A stretch of 64,000 nt of DNA from assembly GCA_030248295.1 (NCBI GenBank), contig JASANH010000900.1:186001-250000 (forward strand), written 5' to 3'. Below the pieces are notes generated by a model. That model was not told where the DNA came from and did no database searches. It worked only from the letters and a program-made list of their open reading frames with translations. This document shows, in pieces, positions 31,320-43,200 of the stretch; the first letter of the stretch is position 1; each line of letters starts with the position of its first letter. The stretch is from Mesodorylaimus sp. YZB2_4. Taxonomy: Eukaryota; Nematoda; Enoplea; Dorylaimida; Dorylaimidae. The position numbers and the translations under genes are program-made.

Positions 31320-31443
31320 ACCATACAGCGCACTATGTAAGGGGCTAAGGAACACATATTTAACAATCATTTTTTACCGAGGCGGGAGTCGAGCCCTGCG
31401 CTCTAAGTGAGCATCCAACGTCAGAGGCAGACGCCTACCCACT
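31320..31443 (-). mobile_element. tRNA-derived SINE, family 1, copy 2
   Basis: On the minus strand TAGTGGGTAGGCG (A-box-like) precedes CTCGACTCCCG (B-box-like), followed by GGTAAA and ATGTGTTCCTTA. The order and wording match 21120-21276. A C-rich stretch abuts its 5' side. Confidence 0.6.
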
Positions 31444-31448
31444 AGGGG

Positions 31449-31557
31449 GAAACGACCTTCCCCCACTGTGTCGTTTCCCCCACCTCGTCTGGTGGGGGCA
31501 TTGACTCACTGAGACGTGCGACGTTTCCCCCACTGTGACGATTCCCCCCCCCCCCCC
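31449..31557. repeat. TTTCCCCCACTGT degenerate tandem with C14 run
   Basis: Variants of CGTTTCCCCCAC repeat three to four times and end in a run of 14 C (31544-31557). Confidence 0.6.
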
Positions 31558-32210
31558 ACCATAATTTTCTCCTGATATGCAGGTAGGTACGACTTGGGTC
31601 GCAAAAGGCAGCACGTGTGTGATTGGATGTGTGTGGCAGGATGATGGCTTGGCTTGTAGGGTGAGGGGCAGTGTACATAAAGTAAAAGTTTAGTGCTGCA
31701 GCTTAACGTGCAAGGTATTCAGGCTACAAACTTTTTGAACTCCCAACTTATTGCAGAATTATTATTGCAGACTCCCAACTTACGCTGCCAAAACGAATGT
31801 ATGTAAGACCAGACCAGGTTTTCTGTGCCAATGAAGGCATGTTTCAAATCCAAATGCAGAATTACCTCACTGTGAATCGGGAAAAAACAGAAGACCGAAA
31901 TTTAGGCAGTGGGACTTTGGTGAGTTCACCACAGCTGCAGCTGCAGATTTTGGCAAAGCAGTTTTCTCATTCACGATACATTAGGCTCGTCTTTTTTGTC
32001 CTCGAACCAGGCGAGCGTGGTCCAAGGAGCATACGTGAAGCAAGCATTTTAGGCCCTATCACAACATGGCTTTTAAAGCACGGCAGTCGAACGATGATTC
32101 AACAAAATCGTGGGGTATTTGAGGCATATTTCATGTCTTCTAGGACAAGCGATGAAGATTTGTAGAAAAGCTCCTTCCCCCACACGGACGCTCAAAATTT
32201 TGACCCCCCG

Positions 32211-32342
32211 CTCCCCCCCCCCCACACAGGATGGGGGGGGGGGGGGGGGGGAGGGCGGGGGGGGAGGGGGAGCGGGGAGGGGCCGCGGGGCCCGCCGCAC
32301 GCCCCCCCCCCGGCGGGCGGGGGGGGAGGGAGGGGGGGGGAT
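32211..32342. repeat. extreme C/G homopolymer tract
   Basis: A C11 run is followed by a G19 run (32233-32251) and a further G-rich/C-rich block of about 85 bases. It would be prone to G-quadruplex formation and to replication or assembly slippage. Confidence 0.8.
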
Positions 32343-32853
32343 CGACCAATGGGGGAAACCATTCTGTCATCCCTTTTTGGCCTCAATGGTTAAAAAGAGA
32401 TGACAGAATATTAGTTCAGCTGAAAAATAACCGTGTTTGCGGGTCGATAGAGCTAAGGCAAAGTGCCAAAATTGCAAGACGCCCGAATATTGCCCAAAAA
32501 ATCGCTCTAGAAAGGTCATCCCAGATCAAGGGCGATTGCCCTGCGCCTGACAGCCATGACAGCATGGCAGTGCTGCTAGGATATAAAGACACCAGACACC
32601 AGACTTAGGACTATGGCCGAGGTCGTCCTAAACTTAAGTCAGCTGTGTCCCTGTGTGAGACCCCAAGCTGTTTGTGAAATGACTTAGGACTGTCCTAGAA
32701 TTTGATACATGCCTGGGAATTCAGAACTGTGAAACTGCCCCCAGGTCCAACACAGCAGGTGGCAACTTGAAAATTTTTTCGCCAACATTTCACCAAATTT
32801 ACATTCTTTTGCTGTCAAAATGCAGTACTCTGGCCGGGTGCCAGAAATTCTTA

Positions 32854-33055
32854 CCTGACCCTGACCTTGAAAGACCCCTCAAAAAACTTTTCGACCTTGA
32901 CCTTGACTTTGACAGGACCACCAAAAATTTTCTGACCTGACCCTGACCTTGAAAGACCCCTCAAAAAACTTTTCGACCTTGACCTTGACTTTGACCAAGG
33001 GTCGGTCAATCAGGGTTCTGACATAATTCTGACCTTGACCTTGAGGTCATTTATA
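32854..33055. repeat. TGACCTTGACC-type repeat block, right, with 82-bp tandem copy
   Basis: A unit of about 60 bases starting CCTGACCCTGACC is present twice, at 32854-32913 and 32936-32995 (period 82). The whole block is an inverted relative of 30940-31092. Confidence 0.7.
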
Positions 33056-33934
33056 ACACAAGTCCTTGTACTCGTAGCCTTAGAAATATCAGGAATAAGC
33101 ATAAGCATTTTCTTGGTCCAGATCAGCCCCATGTCGAATGTTTGACTGAGTCAGGTTTTGGTTTTTATCAGCAACTTTGAGCGGAATTCCAAAAAATATT
33201 TTAAAACAATTGTTTCGAGTACAGTTTGTATCAACGCTGGGTCCATTTTCGAAAATTCAATCAGCCGAAATCTGCGCCTGTACAGAGCCTAGAGTGCCTA
33301 AGAACTTATTGCGCACCCTGTACGAGTATATGGGCAAAGGAAGATGTCTAGGCCCTTCTATGCATCCCTTTACTTTTAGGCCCCGTGTCTGACCCCATTG
33401 AATTGTATAAGCCCCGGGCACACAAGCGCATAAGTAAGTGCTTTTTGTGACCCCGAGGAAAAGATTTTGATACCCGTAGCAAGCTGCTACATTTTGTCGT
33501 CTAACTCATCTTGCTGTAGACGAAAGCCGGCTGTAAGTCAAGTCCGAGTGCCAAATACATTAGCGGATGTCAGTGCCTTGTACTGGCCTGGAGGAATAGC
33601 TTGAAAGTCATGATTGAATCTAGTGCCCACGTGTTCACGGCTGCGCAATAGCTTGCATCTGCGTCAATGCTTTATTCTAGCCCTGCACTATTTTGAACGG
33701 AAATCATGTTTTTCTCGCGTCAGATAATTTAGTTTTCTCGGCCATGCCCGGTTATCATATCAAATCCAGTCCATCAATTCTGAGGCCTGTCAGTGTGGGC
33801 GCAAACCTTGAAGGTCCATTCCGGCTTTTTGCACTTTTATCATGGGTGTATTTTTGTTGTGCAGCCTATAATAACTCTGTTCCTGCCTGAATTTCAAGCA
33901 AAACAATAAAATATTCAACACGTAGTATTGAAAA

Positions 33935-36900
33935 TTACAAAAAATGATTATCAGCTTGATTAGGCGTAAGTGTAGGACAAACAGAAACGACTGGCGTGTA
34001 AGCGCAATCACTTTTCTTGAACCTAGCGAATGAAGTTTTGTGCGCGTAAGTAACAACGGACGTTTTGGCAGAGACTTCACAACTGGGTACTCCACCAGTA
34101 GCCGTTGTCAAACTCAGCATCCCTGGGGGCGGGTAGTCGATGCAAGGTAGGCGACGAAATACAAAACGAAAACCATCACGAAATTTGGCATTGCGACTGA
34201 CGTAGATTATTGGATTAGCCATACTGTTGAACATGGCCAAGAAATGACACGATCCCCAAACGTACAGTATGTATCGATATTCGGTCAGGGATGGGTAAAT
34301 GCCAGTTAGAATATTTAAAACCTGAAATAAATCATCTTTGAAGTAAGATGACCGTCAATACAAAAACTATTCAGGAGATTAAAAATTTATTTCTGCTACA
34401 TTTCTAATTTGGACACGTGCCTAGTTTTTTCTTTGACCTGTTTTGCCCAAACATAGAAGTCATGGGTAAAAAATTTCATCAACAACAATGAGCAATTAGA
34501 TAATTCTTGCATCAATGACTTGGAATGGGGGCTGTTCGCTCAAGTGCACTTCAGTGCACGCTTTATGTGCCATGCCTGGCAACGAGTGTGCGAGGCTGTA
34601 GGATGAGTTACTCACGTTGAGAGGACACCAACAAATGGCGTAAGTGGCCGTGACGATGAACATGGTCGGGATCATCTGAAATGGAACGTGAGTGTAAAAT
34701 GAGAAGGCCAAATCGATATTAGCTCTGGAATGCAAAAGAGGACGGGCATGTTTGTTTTGCAACGAATATGCTAATCAGGGAATGCAATTGGAGAGGACAG
34801 GCTGCTGGGCTGCAAAGGTTCAAAGTGCCAAAATATGACTATAAATCGAACTTAGATGTTTGATTTCTGATCATGAGTGGGCCCACGCAACTTTCTCAAG
34901 AGCACGTGCTTTCAGGAGTTCTTCAAAGCTGCCTGATCCCCGCCTAAGGTTTGGAAAGCTACTTGAAAACAGGCGAAAGCACAACAACTTGTGAATTGGG
35001 GCCTAAAAACCAGACTGCCCGGAGACGCTGCTAAGCCGCGCTTCATCTGCCTGTGAATTTGTGCACTGGCGAGACGATGTCTCAAATGCAAATGAAAGAT
35101 TAGACAGGATTGAAACTCATGTCTTGCTACTGTCTGATAAGGACTAACTATAAGATTTCGTTGAATCTGTGACACTACTGCTGCAGACCAGGCTTATCAG
35201 CTTATCAGTTGCTTCGTGCTGAATCATGAACTTCCTGTTTTTTGCTTCAGTCTGCGAAGTGTGTTGGTGGATGTCTTTCCAGAAAATAGCTGTAAGAATA
35301 AAACTCAATTTAACTCGTACAGCTTATAGCTTGATATCAGCTTATCACCCGATATCAGCTTATCGCCCGATATCAGGTGATAGAAAAGTCATTATTTGTC
35401 TTATTTCCTGCTAGTAGGCATCAGCACGATGAACTCTCAGAATAACAAGAGACTGGTCCTGCTGATAAGGTGATGGGTGCCTAGACAAAAGTGATCAAAT
35501 TCTGACCAGTGATAAGCCAATAAATCAAGTTCTGCTCCCAGAATTTGACCAAACAAGCTTACTCCAGTCTCTAATGGCTTCTGGTTACTTTAGTTGATAA
35601 GAAGAGATAAACTTTCTCATAATGAATAGTTTCAAGCAACCTGTTCCTTTCTTGAAGTGATAAGGCTGCATTCTAGTCAATGCATATGAGCCTCCTAAGC
35701 CATCATTATCACCGCTAGAATTTTTTCTGCCCAAACAAGACTGTTATAGGAGACACCTGCTGTGCTCATCTGACCATGTTTTGCCATCCTTTCTCTTCAC
35801 TAAGGCATATAAAAATGCAAATAGTGTTTGCCATAACCTTTCAAAGAAATTTATAGGCACGGTCAAAACAACTTTTTGCTTTTAATTGACGTCAGCACAG
35901 ACAAAATGAGGTGCCCATTAATGGAACCTTCAGTTTCTCCTCTCCTATTATCCTGTTCCGCTTTTTTTCAGTATAATATCAATGAATTTTTTTCAAAATT
36001 TAGTCATTATCTCAAATGGCTTATGTTGCCTTTTTCCTTCAAAAATAATAGGCGGATGTCTGATTTTCTAGCATCATTCCCTTAAGCCACAAGAAGATTT
36101 CCCAGATGCTAAGATCATTTGATAAGATTCTGTACAAATTATTATTTCCCCTGTCTTCTCCTCCCTTGACACGCATTGAATTGCACCCTCGTGTAAGACT
36201 TAGCCAAGAATGAGGGACTTGGTCTCGTCTCAAGACGTCATGCTGCGTTCGTAAGAGTGGGAAAAGAAAAAGGCCTTATCTATGTGGTAACAAATTCCAC
36301 CACGTCTGACCCACACAAATTCATTTCCGGCCTGTGCACTAAGGAATAGCCTTAAATGGTTTCTTGACGTTTGCACGAACGAATATTGGGAATCTTAGGG
36401 AGTCAGGACGCCCTAATGAAGGCTTCTTCACTGGCCTACGCCTACTCATCCTATCATGCAAACATGGCCTTATGAGTAGAGCATACCTTTTTGACGGAGT
36501 CTTGTCTCCCCTTCAGCACATCCTTGCCCCCCTCGCCGGGCACACTCGAATACCACAACTTCAGTCCGATGCCCCCGTACGTAACGATGAGGACGACCAG
36601 AGGCAAGAAGTACTGTAGGACCATGGCGGCCACACTGTAGTGATAAGCGGATTGCGAAGCGGCCGAAGGCGCATTGGCTGACAAGGTGGGTAAGGAATGA
36701 GAAATATTATCCGGCAAGGAAACGGATATCTCATTTCCACCGGCCCCGTGGACAATGGTCCAATCTTCGATGCACTGCCAGTTGCCTTGATCATAGACCA
36801 AATCCATAACCACCAACAACGGACACGCTATGACCACGGCCAATAGCCAAACTGATGCGATGAGGATCAACGATCGTTTTTTGGTCAGTTTGAGTAATGG

Positions 36901-37351
36901 TTTTAGGGGGCAGAGGATAGCGATGAAACGATCGATACTAATTGCCACCTGAAACACGGACAGAGTGGGACGGGTATGCTGGACCACACGCACCCCCACT
37001 TACCAGGGTGTACGCGCTAGACATGACAACGGCTGCTTGACTAAAACTAATAGCCTTGCATAAAATCAATCCGAATGGCCATCTTTGTAAAATCAATATT
37101 GGCCAATAACTGAACGGGATGCACAAAGCGGCCATGAGTAAATCGGCTATGGCCAAATTTAAAATTAGAAAATTTGTCGGTGTTCTCAATCGAGGGAAAT
37201 AAGTTATTATAAATACAACTGTCAAATTACCAACTGCAGCAACGATCGATATTAGAGTGTAAAGTAGGACAGCGAAAGCAGATTCTTCGTAGGTCAGTAA
37301 TCGAACGGATGATTCATTGGACACGGTCACGTGATGCTCATCCGGGTTCAT
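33935..37351 (-). CDS. class A rhodopsin-like neuropeptide GPCR
   Basis: Plasma-membrane receptor for an unknown peptide. Exons in gene order are 37351-37004, 36948-36487, 34675-34616 and 34321-33935. All are in phase 0 with GT-AG junctions and give 418 residues. TM1 has GNLTVV, TM2 has LNLAIADLLMA, the DRY position is DRF (122-124), TM6 reads CWCPLN (285-290) and TM7 has NPIIY (326-330) followed by a cytoplasmic RFVFRRLPC helix. The second extracellular loop is long (about 60 residues) and carries the sequon NIS. The TM7 segment HFLAMFNSMANPIIY resembles NPY/RYamide, SIFamide/NPFF and tachykinin-type receptors; I cannot choose among these. The third exon is only 60 bases and encodes most of TM6, and an intron of 1.8 kb precedes it. 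Confidence 0.87.
34676..36486 (-). other. long intron 2 of the minus-strand GPCR
   Basis: It includes a tandem GATATCAGCTTATC-type repeat near 35325-35385 and TTATCAG words at both 35190 and 35450. No gene is recognised. Confidence 0.6.
35325..35385. repeat. GATATCAGCTTATC short tandem repeat
   Basis: Three to four diverged copies of a 17-base unit (TTATC[A/G]CCCGATATCAGC). Related TTATCAG words flank it on either side, which could mark a small inverted-repeat element. Confidence 0.6.
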
Positions 37352-38159
37352 TGCGCCAGAACTGACTATATTTTCAAATTCTACAGTATAGAATCTTTTA
37401 TATCAAAGCTTTCAAATCGTCGAATTTCTATTGCTCTATCCTAAAAGAATCGTTTGTCAATTTATATACTTGTATTCATTAAAATGACGGAAAGGTCTTG
37501 GGAGTAGTCGTTGGCCTCCATCATATCTCCTTTCCTCCGAGACCATACCAGCCCCCGTCGCGCCTTCTCCGAAATGCTCGTTTTTCTTTTCGCTAAGTCA
37601 AGCGGCGAGAAAAACCGATGCTCCTTTTTATGATGGTCGATTGGGTGAGAAAGTCAACGCTAGCACTCCAGCTTCTCCTTACGCACGCCTAGCCTTCCTA
37701 GGAAAATACTTTTACTTGGCTTCTTTGATAAGTTTTAAACAAGAACACGAAACTTTTGGGCAAAACAAACTACGGTCGACAGCTAGCTAGAAAGTAGTTG
37801 GGTCTTCACTCGAGGTGACTACTGTAGGACTTGGAAGGTGTGTAATGGACCAGCACAATACTGCCCTATTACGACCATGACGACACTCAGCCAATACAGA
37901 GGAAATTAGAGCATTAGAAAAAGGAAAAAGGTTATCACAAAAAAAACAGGAAAGAATTCAAATATTTCAATACTTTCCTCGATCCTACGCTCCTAATAGA
38001 ATGGCCATTGTAAGTTGCAAGCTTGCTACCCGATAAATACCTCGCCAAGTTTTATCACTAATCTTATCTCTCAGCTCTCAACTGCGGCTAGCAAAAAGGC
38101 GGGTCCGACTGAAGCAAAAGACAACAAACTAGCGTGACAATTCGAATCTACCAACTCAA

Positions 38160-38400
38160 ATTTTTGCCATAGAAAGAGAGAGATGCTCGAATTCAAGCGA
38201 ATTTTCTCGACTAACTTTATGTGCACGGAACCCACGTCAGACATGTCCGACAGACAAAGGATGAAGCCACGGCTGGCTAGAACACCTGGTCGAAACATAG
38301 GAGAGAGTGCTCCTTTGAAGAACTTTTTCGTAAGATAATTTCCTTATTCGTCCTCTCATTTTCCTATCTTCATAAACATCGTAAAAGTAGATTTTTGATT
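38160..38400. repeat. dispersed repeat pair, copy 1
   Basis: GATGCTCGAATT, a CACGTCAGACATG-type block, GATAATTTCCTT and TCTCATTTTCCTATCTTCAT occur in the same order as in 41405-41600. Direct orientation, moderately diverged. Confidence 0.55.
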
Positions 38401-40334
38401 TGAAATATACTCTTGAGGATAGTGGGGAAAGAATAAGCAAAAAAGGCATTCCTTAGGCGAGCTTCTGGAAATTAGGTTTCAAAGTAAGCGCGACGCCATT
38501 GTGCCTGGAGCACGGGCATTCATCTCTTCGGGGTAATATGGCATGGTGAGGTGGGGGATATCGCGATTGGCAACGACGGCGCGCCTATTGGACCTCAACT
38601 ATTCCAACTTATTTAAGCGGTAAATGGGCGAATGGAATTCCCGGGGGTAAAAAATCATAATCTACATTTTTACTTTGGCTGCCATCCTTGTAATTACAGA
38701 ATATATGGCCAAGGATGAGGAGGAAATTCCAGTTGTCAAACACTAGTCAGCCAGTCGAGGATAATGAGGAGAAAAAAGTACATTTGCCGACTTAAGGATA
38801 GAAAGAAAAGGTCCATGCTAATTGTAAAAACCCCCACCGATAAGCCACGTTGAAGATGTACGTAATCGAATGTCTTCGGGCTACCCTTGGTCAAACTTGT
38901 GGCGCCAGGATGCGCATTGGATTAAACTTAGTGAGCGAGAGAGAAAGAAAAATGTCCCGGCTCGTGTGTTCCCAGCACAATGGAGGAAAATAGTGAGGAA
39001 CTATTTGAAAGGAAGAAGTAGAAAGTCGATAAGATTATATTCTACAATTACAAACACGCACATTCAAGAGACTAGCATGTAAGAAACGCTCACAAACTCC
39101 CCACGGCCATATTCTAATTCGCTGCCTGGGTCCTTTTCTCGATAATTTTGTGAAAGATCTAAAAAACAAAAAAGGCCCCTTTTTTCACGAGTCTCGACTC
39201 GATTTTGACTAACTAAGTCGTCATGGAAAAGCGAATAGGGAGTTCGGTGCCTCGGGTTTCATCAATGCCTAGTCAGTTCGTAATTATTCCCCGCACGAGT
39301 GCTATGTTCAGCGGCTCCTAATATTTCTCACGTGATGACAACGCAATTAGCTTTTTCAATCGCTCGACCACCGAGCGTGAGCTTCTTCGGTTTGCTCGTC
39401 CCTTTTTGACTCGTTTTCTCGAGACAAGGGGCTTTTTCTAATTTAGGACAAAGCATGGACGACCAGGCTCCTATGCAGGATATTGGCATGCGATGACGAC
39501 TGCACTCTGAATAGGGCTTGATGACCGCTGCTGCCAATCAAGAATTTTGAATGTATGACAAAAAAGGTGGCCTTAATTATAGAAAAAATATTAATGTTTG
39601 CTTGAAAATAAGGCATGATAAAAACTACGCGGTCTGAGTGGGAATCGAACCCTAAGAGTGAAGGCATTGGAACGAATGTAGTTAAGGCACTATTTGCAAG
39701 GCCTATTTTACTTATCGCCCCATTATTACATGTGACATGTCACATAAGTCTTCTGTGGCAGTCTTCTGCGGCATTCTCACGTCAACGTCAGGGTTGTCTG
39801 CGATATGGGGCCATCCATAAAGGGATGGTGGGTAAAGGACCAAATAGAAACGGACGGGAAGGGGTGGGTCCGCTACTCAGCTCCTGCCTGCAATGCCTTA
39901 TTGACGAATCTTGCTGGTGTGAGCGAGTTGCCTTTGAGCCAGGTCGTCAGTAAGGCAATCACGGCATCGGCCGATAAAACCGATGATTTAAAATCTTACA
40001 AACCCTTGAATTTTTGGCGGAAAATTTGAATTTTAGTCAGATTGCCATCCTTGAACATGCCATTTTTTATTTTCGCAAGCCAAAAGTCCTAAAGAAAGCA
40101 GTGCGAACCATTCTGAGCACGCAATTACATGAGTGTTCCAATCACGAATCCACAAGCTCTTTTTCGCAGGTGTCAAACATAATAAGAGGGCGACATGACA
40201 CTTCTACAGCCAACGTCTGATTGCCAGTCCAGGATGCGGCAGTCATGAACACCGAAACCCAGCACGCAGTATTGTGCAACAGGTGGAAAAGCCCTACATT
40301 CAAGAAGATACCGCAAGGAGGCGAGTGGTCTCAA

Positions 40335-40450
40335 AAACTCTCCAGTTAGACCTCCTAGTCATAAGAGCCTAAGACATCAATTCGACAGGTTTCTGCCTCG
40401 CCAGAAGGAGAGTATCGAGAGCCCCATGAAGGCAACTGATACGCTGTATG
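40335..40450. repeat. inverted dispersed repeat, arm 1
   Basis: GGTTTCTGCCTCGC, AGGAG and ATGAAGGCAA match the reverse complement of 41215-41300 in order and spacing. Confidence 0.5.
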
Positions 40451-41214
40451 CGGTGGCCAGTCAAGGAACCAGATACACTACCTTCTCCCCAGGCCAATCA
40501 CCTACTACAATGGGCAGGGTGTGGATGCTTGAACGCAGCCAATCACGTTCAAAACTGCTTCGATGCCGTTGCCGACATACCAGCAAGACAAAGCATACAA
40601 TCTTGATTTAAGTTTGCACCAGACTTTTCTTAGGCGCTGCTCTCTTTGAGCCAGAATCTGTAGCCGCCTGTTCCTCGTCATACTCACTCAGCAGATCATG
40701 AATTCGCCCAAGACTCTTATTGACTAGGAAATCTAAATTATCGACGCTATCGGCAGGAAAAATTATCGGTTGCGGCCGATAATCGGTAATGCAATTAGTG
40801 GCCGATATTTTCGGTGGTGCTGGCCCCCTAAGGACCGTCACTTTTTGAAATTATCTTTCGAGAATATATGACCGTGATCGTTACTGATGCCTTTTTATGT
40901 TCTTCTTCTGGGCGTTAAATTTCTTTACGCTGGAATCATTCCTTTGCAGAACTGATGATTGGGGGGGGGGGGGCTCCGTCGAGGGGCGTCCACTATGCGG
41001 ACAGCGATGCAAGATAAAATTCAATAAAAACCTGTTTTCTAAAATTCTGATGGAACGTTCTCCTGAAATTTAGAACGACTGAACCGAATATGGACCGAGT
41101 CCAATCATATACGACACCCTGCTCGCAGGAACTCACAATTAGTGGCCGAGCGTACTGTAGACGTGTTTGGCCAGTGAGGGAGGCAAGGCAGCTGCCTTAC
41201 TGGGCGCCTTCCAC

Positions 41215-41300
41215 ACGGAGTGTATTAGCTTGCCTTCATTGGCTACTCAAAAGCTCCTCCTAGCGAGGCAGAAACCCATCCTAGTTGATGTCTCCAACTA
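41215..41300. repeat. inverted dispersed repeat, arm 2
   Basis: Reverse-complement partner of 40335-40450. The two arms are about 0.8 kb apart and may be the ends of an element or two separate copies. Confidence 0.5.
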
Positions 41301-41404
41301 GGAAGCCTGGCTGAAAGGTTTTGAGACCATCCGCTCCCACTGGTATCTTCTCCAGCGCAGGCTGTTTAGCCTGTACAATACGGCAAGTAAAAATTCCGGA
41401 GAGA

Positions 41405-41600
41405 AATGCTCGAATTGAACTAAATCTTCTTGAATTTGCAGGGAGCTCATGTCAGACGTGCAAGAGAGCCGCGGCTGGTTAGGACTTATGCTCCAAATAG
41501 AAGGGCAAAGTTCTTTTCATGCACTTTGCCCGATAATTTCCTTTTACGTCTTCTCTTATTTTCCTATCTTCATGAACATTGGAAAGGAGTCAGCAGGAAC
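41405..41600. repeat. dispersed repeat pair, copy 2
   Basis: Direct relative of 38160-38400. It explains the open frames seen at 41430-41680. Confidence 0.55.
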
Positions 41601-41929
41601 GGACTTTTCTATTACTTATTACTTCATGCTGCAACTAGCAAAAACTCGTCTCGACGAATCTAATGAACTGGATCTTCGATGACCAGTATGCAGGTTCAAG
41701 AATTTCAAAATCGTGAAGCTGAATGCGGACGAAGCTCTCATGCACCAGCAGAAGAGAAAGTGGCGGAACTTTGCGAGAATTCAAAGAAAATTGGCCCCCC
41801 CCCCCCCCCCCGAGATGGTTCCTATTTCTGGTACTTGGCAAAACTAACCAGCAGCTGAAGCAACGACGCGATACGATGGACGACAAACCGCGGGCAACAT
41901 CAAATCAGCGATCAATTGTGTAGTGGCTC

Positions 41930-42060
41930 GCCTGGCAATCGATACTCTGCACGGAGCTGGGACCCGTAAGGACGACGTTTCAGCCAGGGACTAGGTGTGA
42001 TGACTTGGCTGGCTGCCCTGGGTTACTGGGCGGTGCAAAAGCTGCGTCTCCCTCTAACAC
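41930..42060. mobile_element. fragment of SINE family 2 flank
   Basis: GGCAATCGATA, CTGCACGGA, ACTTGGCTGGCTGCCCTGGGTTA and GGTGCAAAAGCT match segments at 50585-50640 and 51505-51740, next to the 50.6-51.5 kb SINE. Confidence 0.5.
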
Positions 42061-42721
42061 GGACTCAAACATAATACAATTGGCCGAGGGGTCAGTCCGG
42101 TCAATGTCAGTGCGAGATCAATTCAACGACCAATCTTTTCTTGAGCATTAACTCAACGATGGGTCGAGTAGTTTCAAGCATCAACGTAAAAATCTCACTT
42201 GTCGAAGCTCGGAGGGGAAGCGCGGGCAGTCAAGCAGCACGTGGACGGAAGCAGTAGGTAAGCGAAGACAAAAATATGTACAGTACTGCAGTAGTGTCAC
42301 AGCACAGTGATGTACTGGTGCTTCGATGCATCAGTACTTCAGTGCAGCTACGCATGATGTGGTCAAGGCCCAATCAGGAGAAAATGGACTTGAAAAGCTT
42401 GATAGCAAGTGAAGGTGTCTGTGATAAACTGGATGAAGCTGGAATGTCGTGAAGAATGCTTACGGCGAAGAAATAAGTCGAATGCCATAAAAAAGTGAGG
42501 AATCGCCAGTATATAATAGAAAATCTGGAATTAGACTTTCACTGCAGAAACTGATACAGTGAGGTGAAAACTCCCGAGCTAGGTGACGCCTGGCTCCAGC
42601 CGAAGTAAAAGCACAGCTGCAGAACTGTGCTCACTCGAAAGTCTACTCTTCTTTAAATGTCCTTCCCCCCGCCCACGTTTAGACCCTGGCCGAATGGCAA
42701 GTCCCACACCCCAACCCGCTC

Positions 42722-43200
42722 GGCCGCGGTGGTGCAGCGGCAGCATTTGTCTACTCGCATTGCTTGGGAGCGAGTGGCTGGACTCGCCCCGGGTTCGATC
42801 CCCGGTGATGCAGGTCGGTTTGCAAACTATCAACCCTCGCTTACCTGGCGCGCCAGGCCGTCGGTGACTCACCCGGTACCCTAGAGGTGCTCTAAGTTGA
42901 GATAGAAGCCAAACGAGGAGACAGTCTCGGCTGCCGAACACGAACGGATTCACAGCCCGCCCGCCATGGTCCAAGGAAGTCAGTGCAAGCGCGTGGAGGT
43001 GCTCCTGGTGGAGACACGCAGAGGGACGCTGCTATATGAGCGCGTAGCCTCACTTATCATGTCACTGCTGCTGGCTAGCTGTAGACAATACGGGTTGGAA
43101 GTCCCGTCGGGGAATGCGCGTCGCAGGGCTCGACCCACAAAAAAGGTCCCACCCACCTGCCCTCCTGGGCCTAACAATAACTTGAAACTCTCTCAGGTGT
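42722..43200 (+). mobile_element. tRNA-headed SINE, family 2, uninterrupted copy
   Basis: The tRNA-like head starts GCCGCGGTGGTGCAGCGG (A box) and has a perfect B-box region GGTTCGATCCC (42792-42802) in a 5-bp T-arm. The acceptor ends do not pair, so it is not a tRNA gene. The body (CACGCAGAGGGACGCTGC, CTTATCATGTCACTGCTGCTGG, CGGGTTGGAAG) is shared, inverted, with 50660-51500 and in part with 58440-58745. Confidence 0.75.

Larger units (their letters stand above)
30729..33934. other. repeat-rich intergenic region
   Basis: Two inverted GACCTTGACC-rich blocks, one SINE copy and two very GC-rich homopolymer tracts occupy it (listed separately). The G/C-rich open frames around 32.1-32.6 kb are simple-sequence artefacts. 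Confidence 0.5.

Noticed and set aside
32073-32608. Several overlapping Pro/Gly-rich open frames
   Set aside because: They are translations of poly-C/poly-G tracts, with no protein-like composition.
39628-39662. Minus-strand tRNA with GGTTCGATTCCCACT
   Set aside because: Only the 3' part is tRNA-like; no D arm, anticodon arm or acceptor partner was found.
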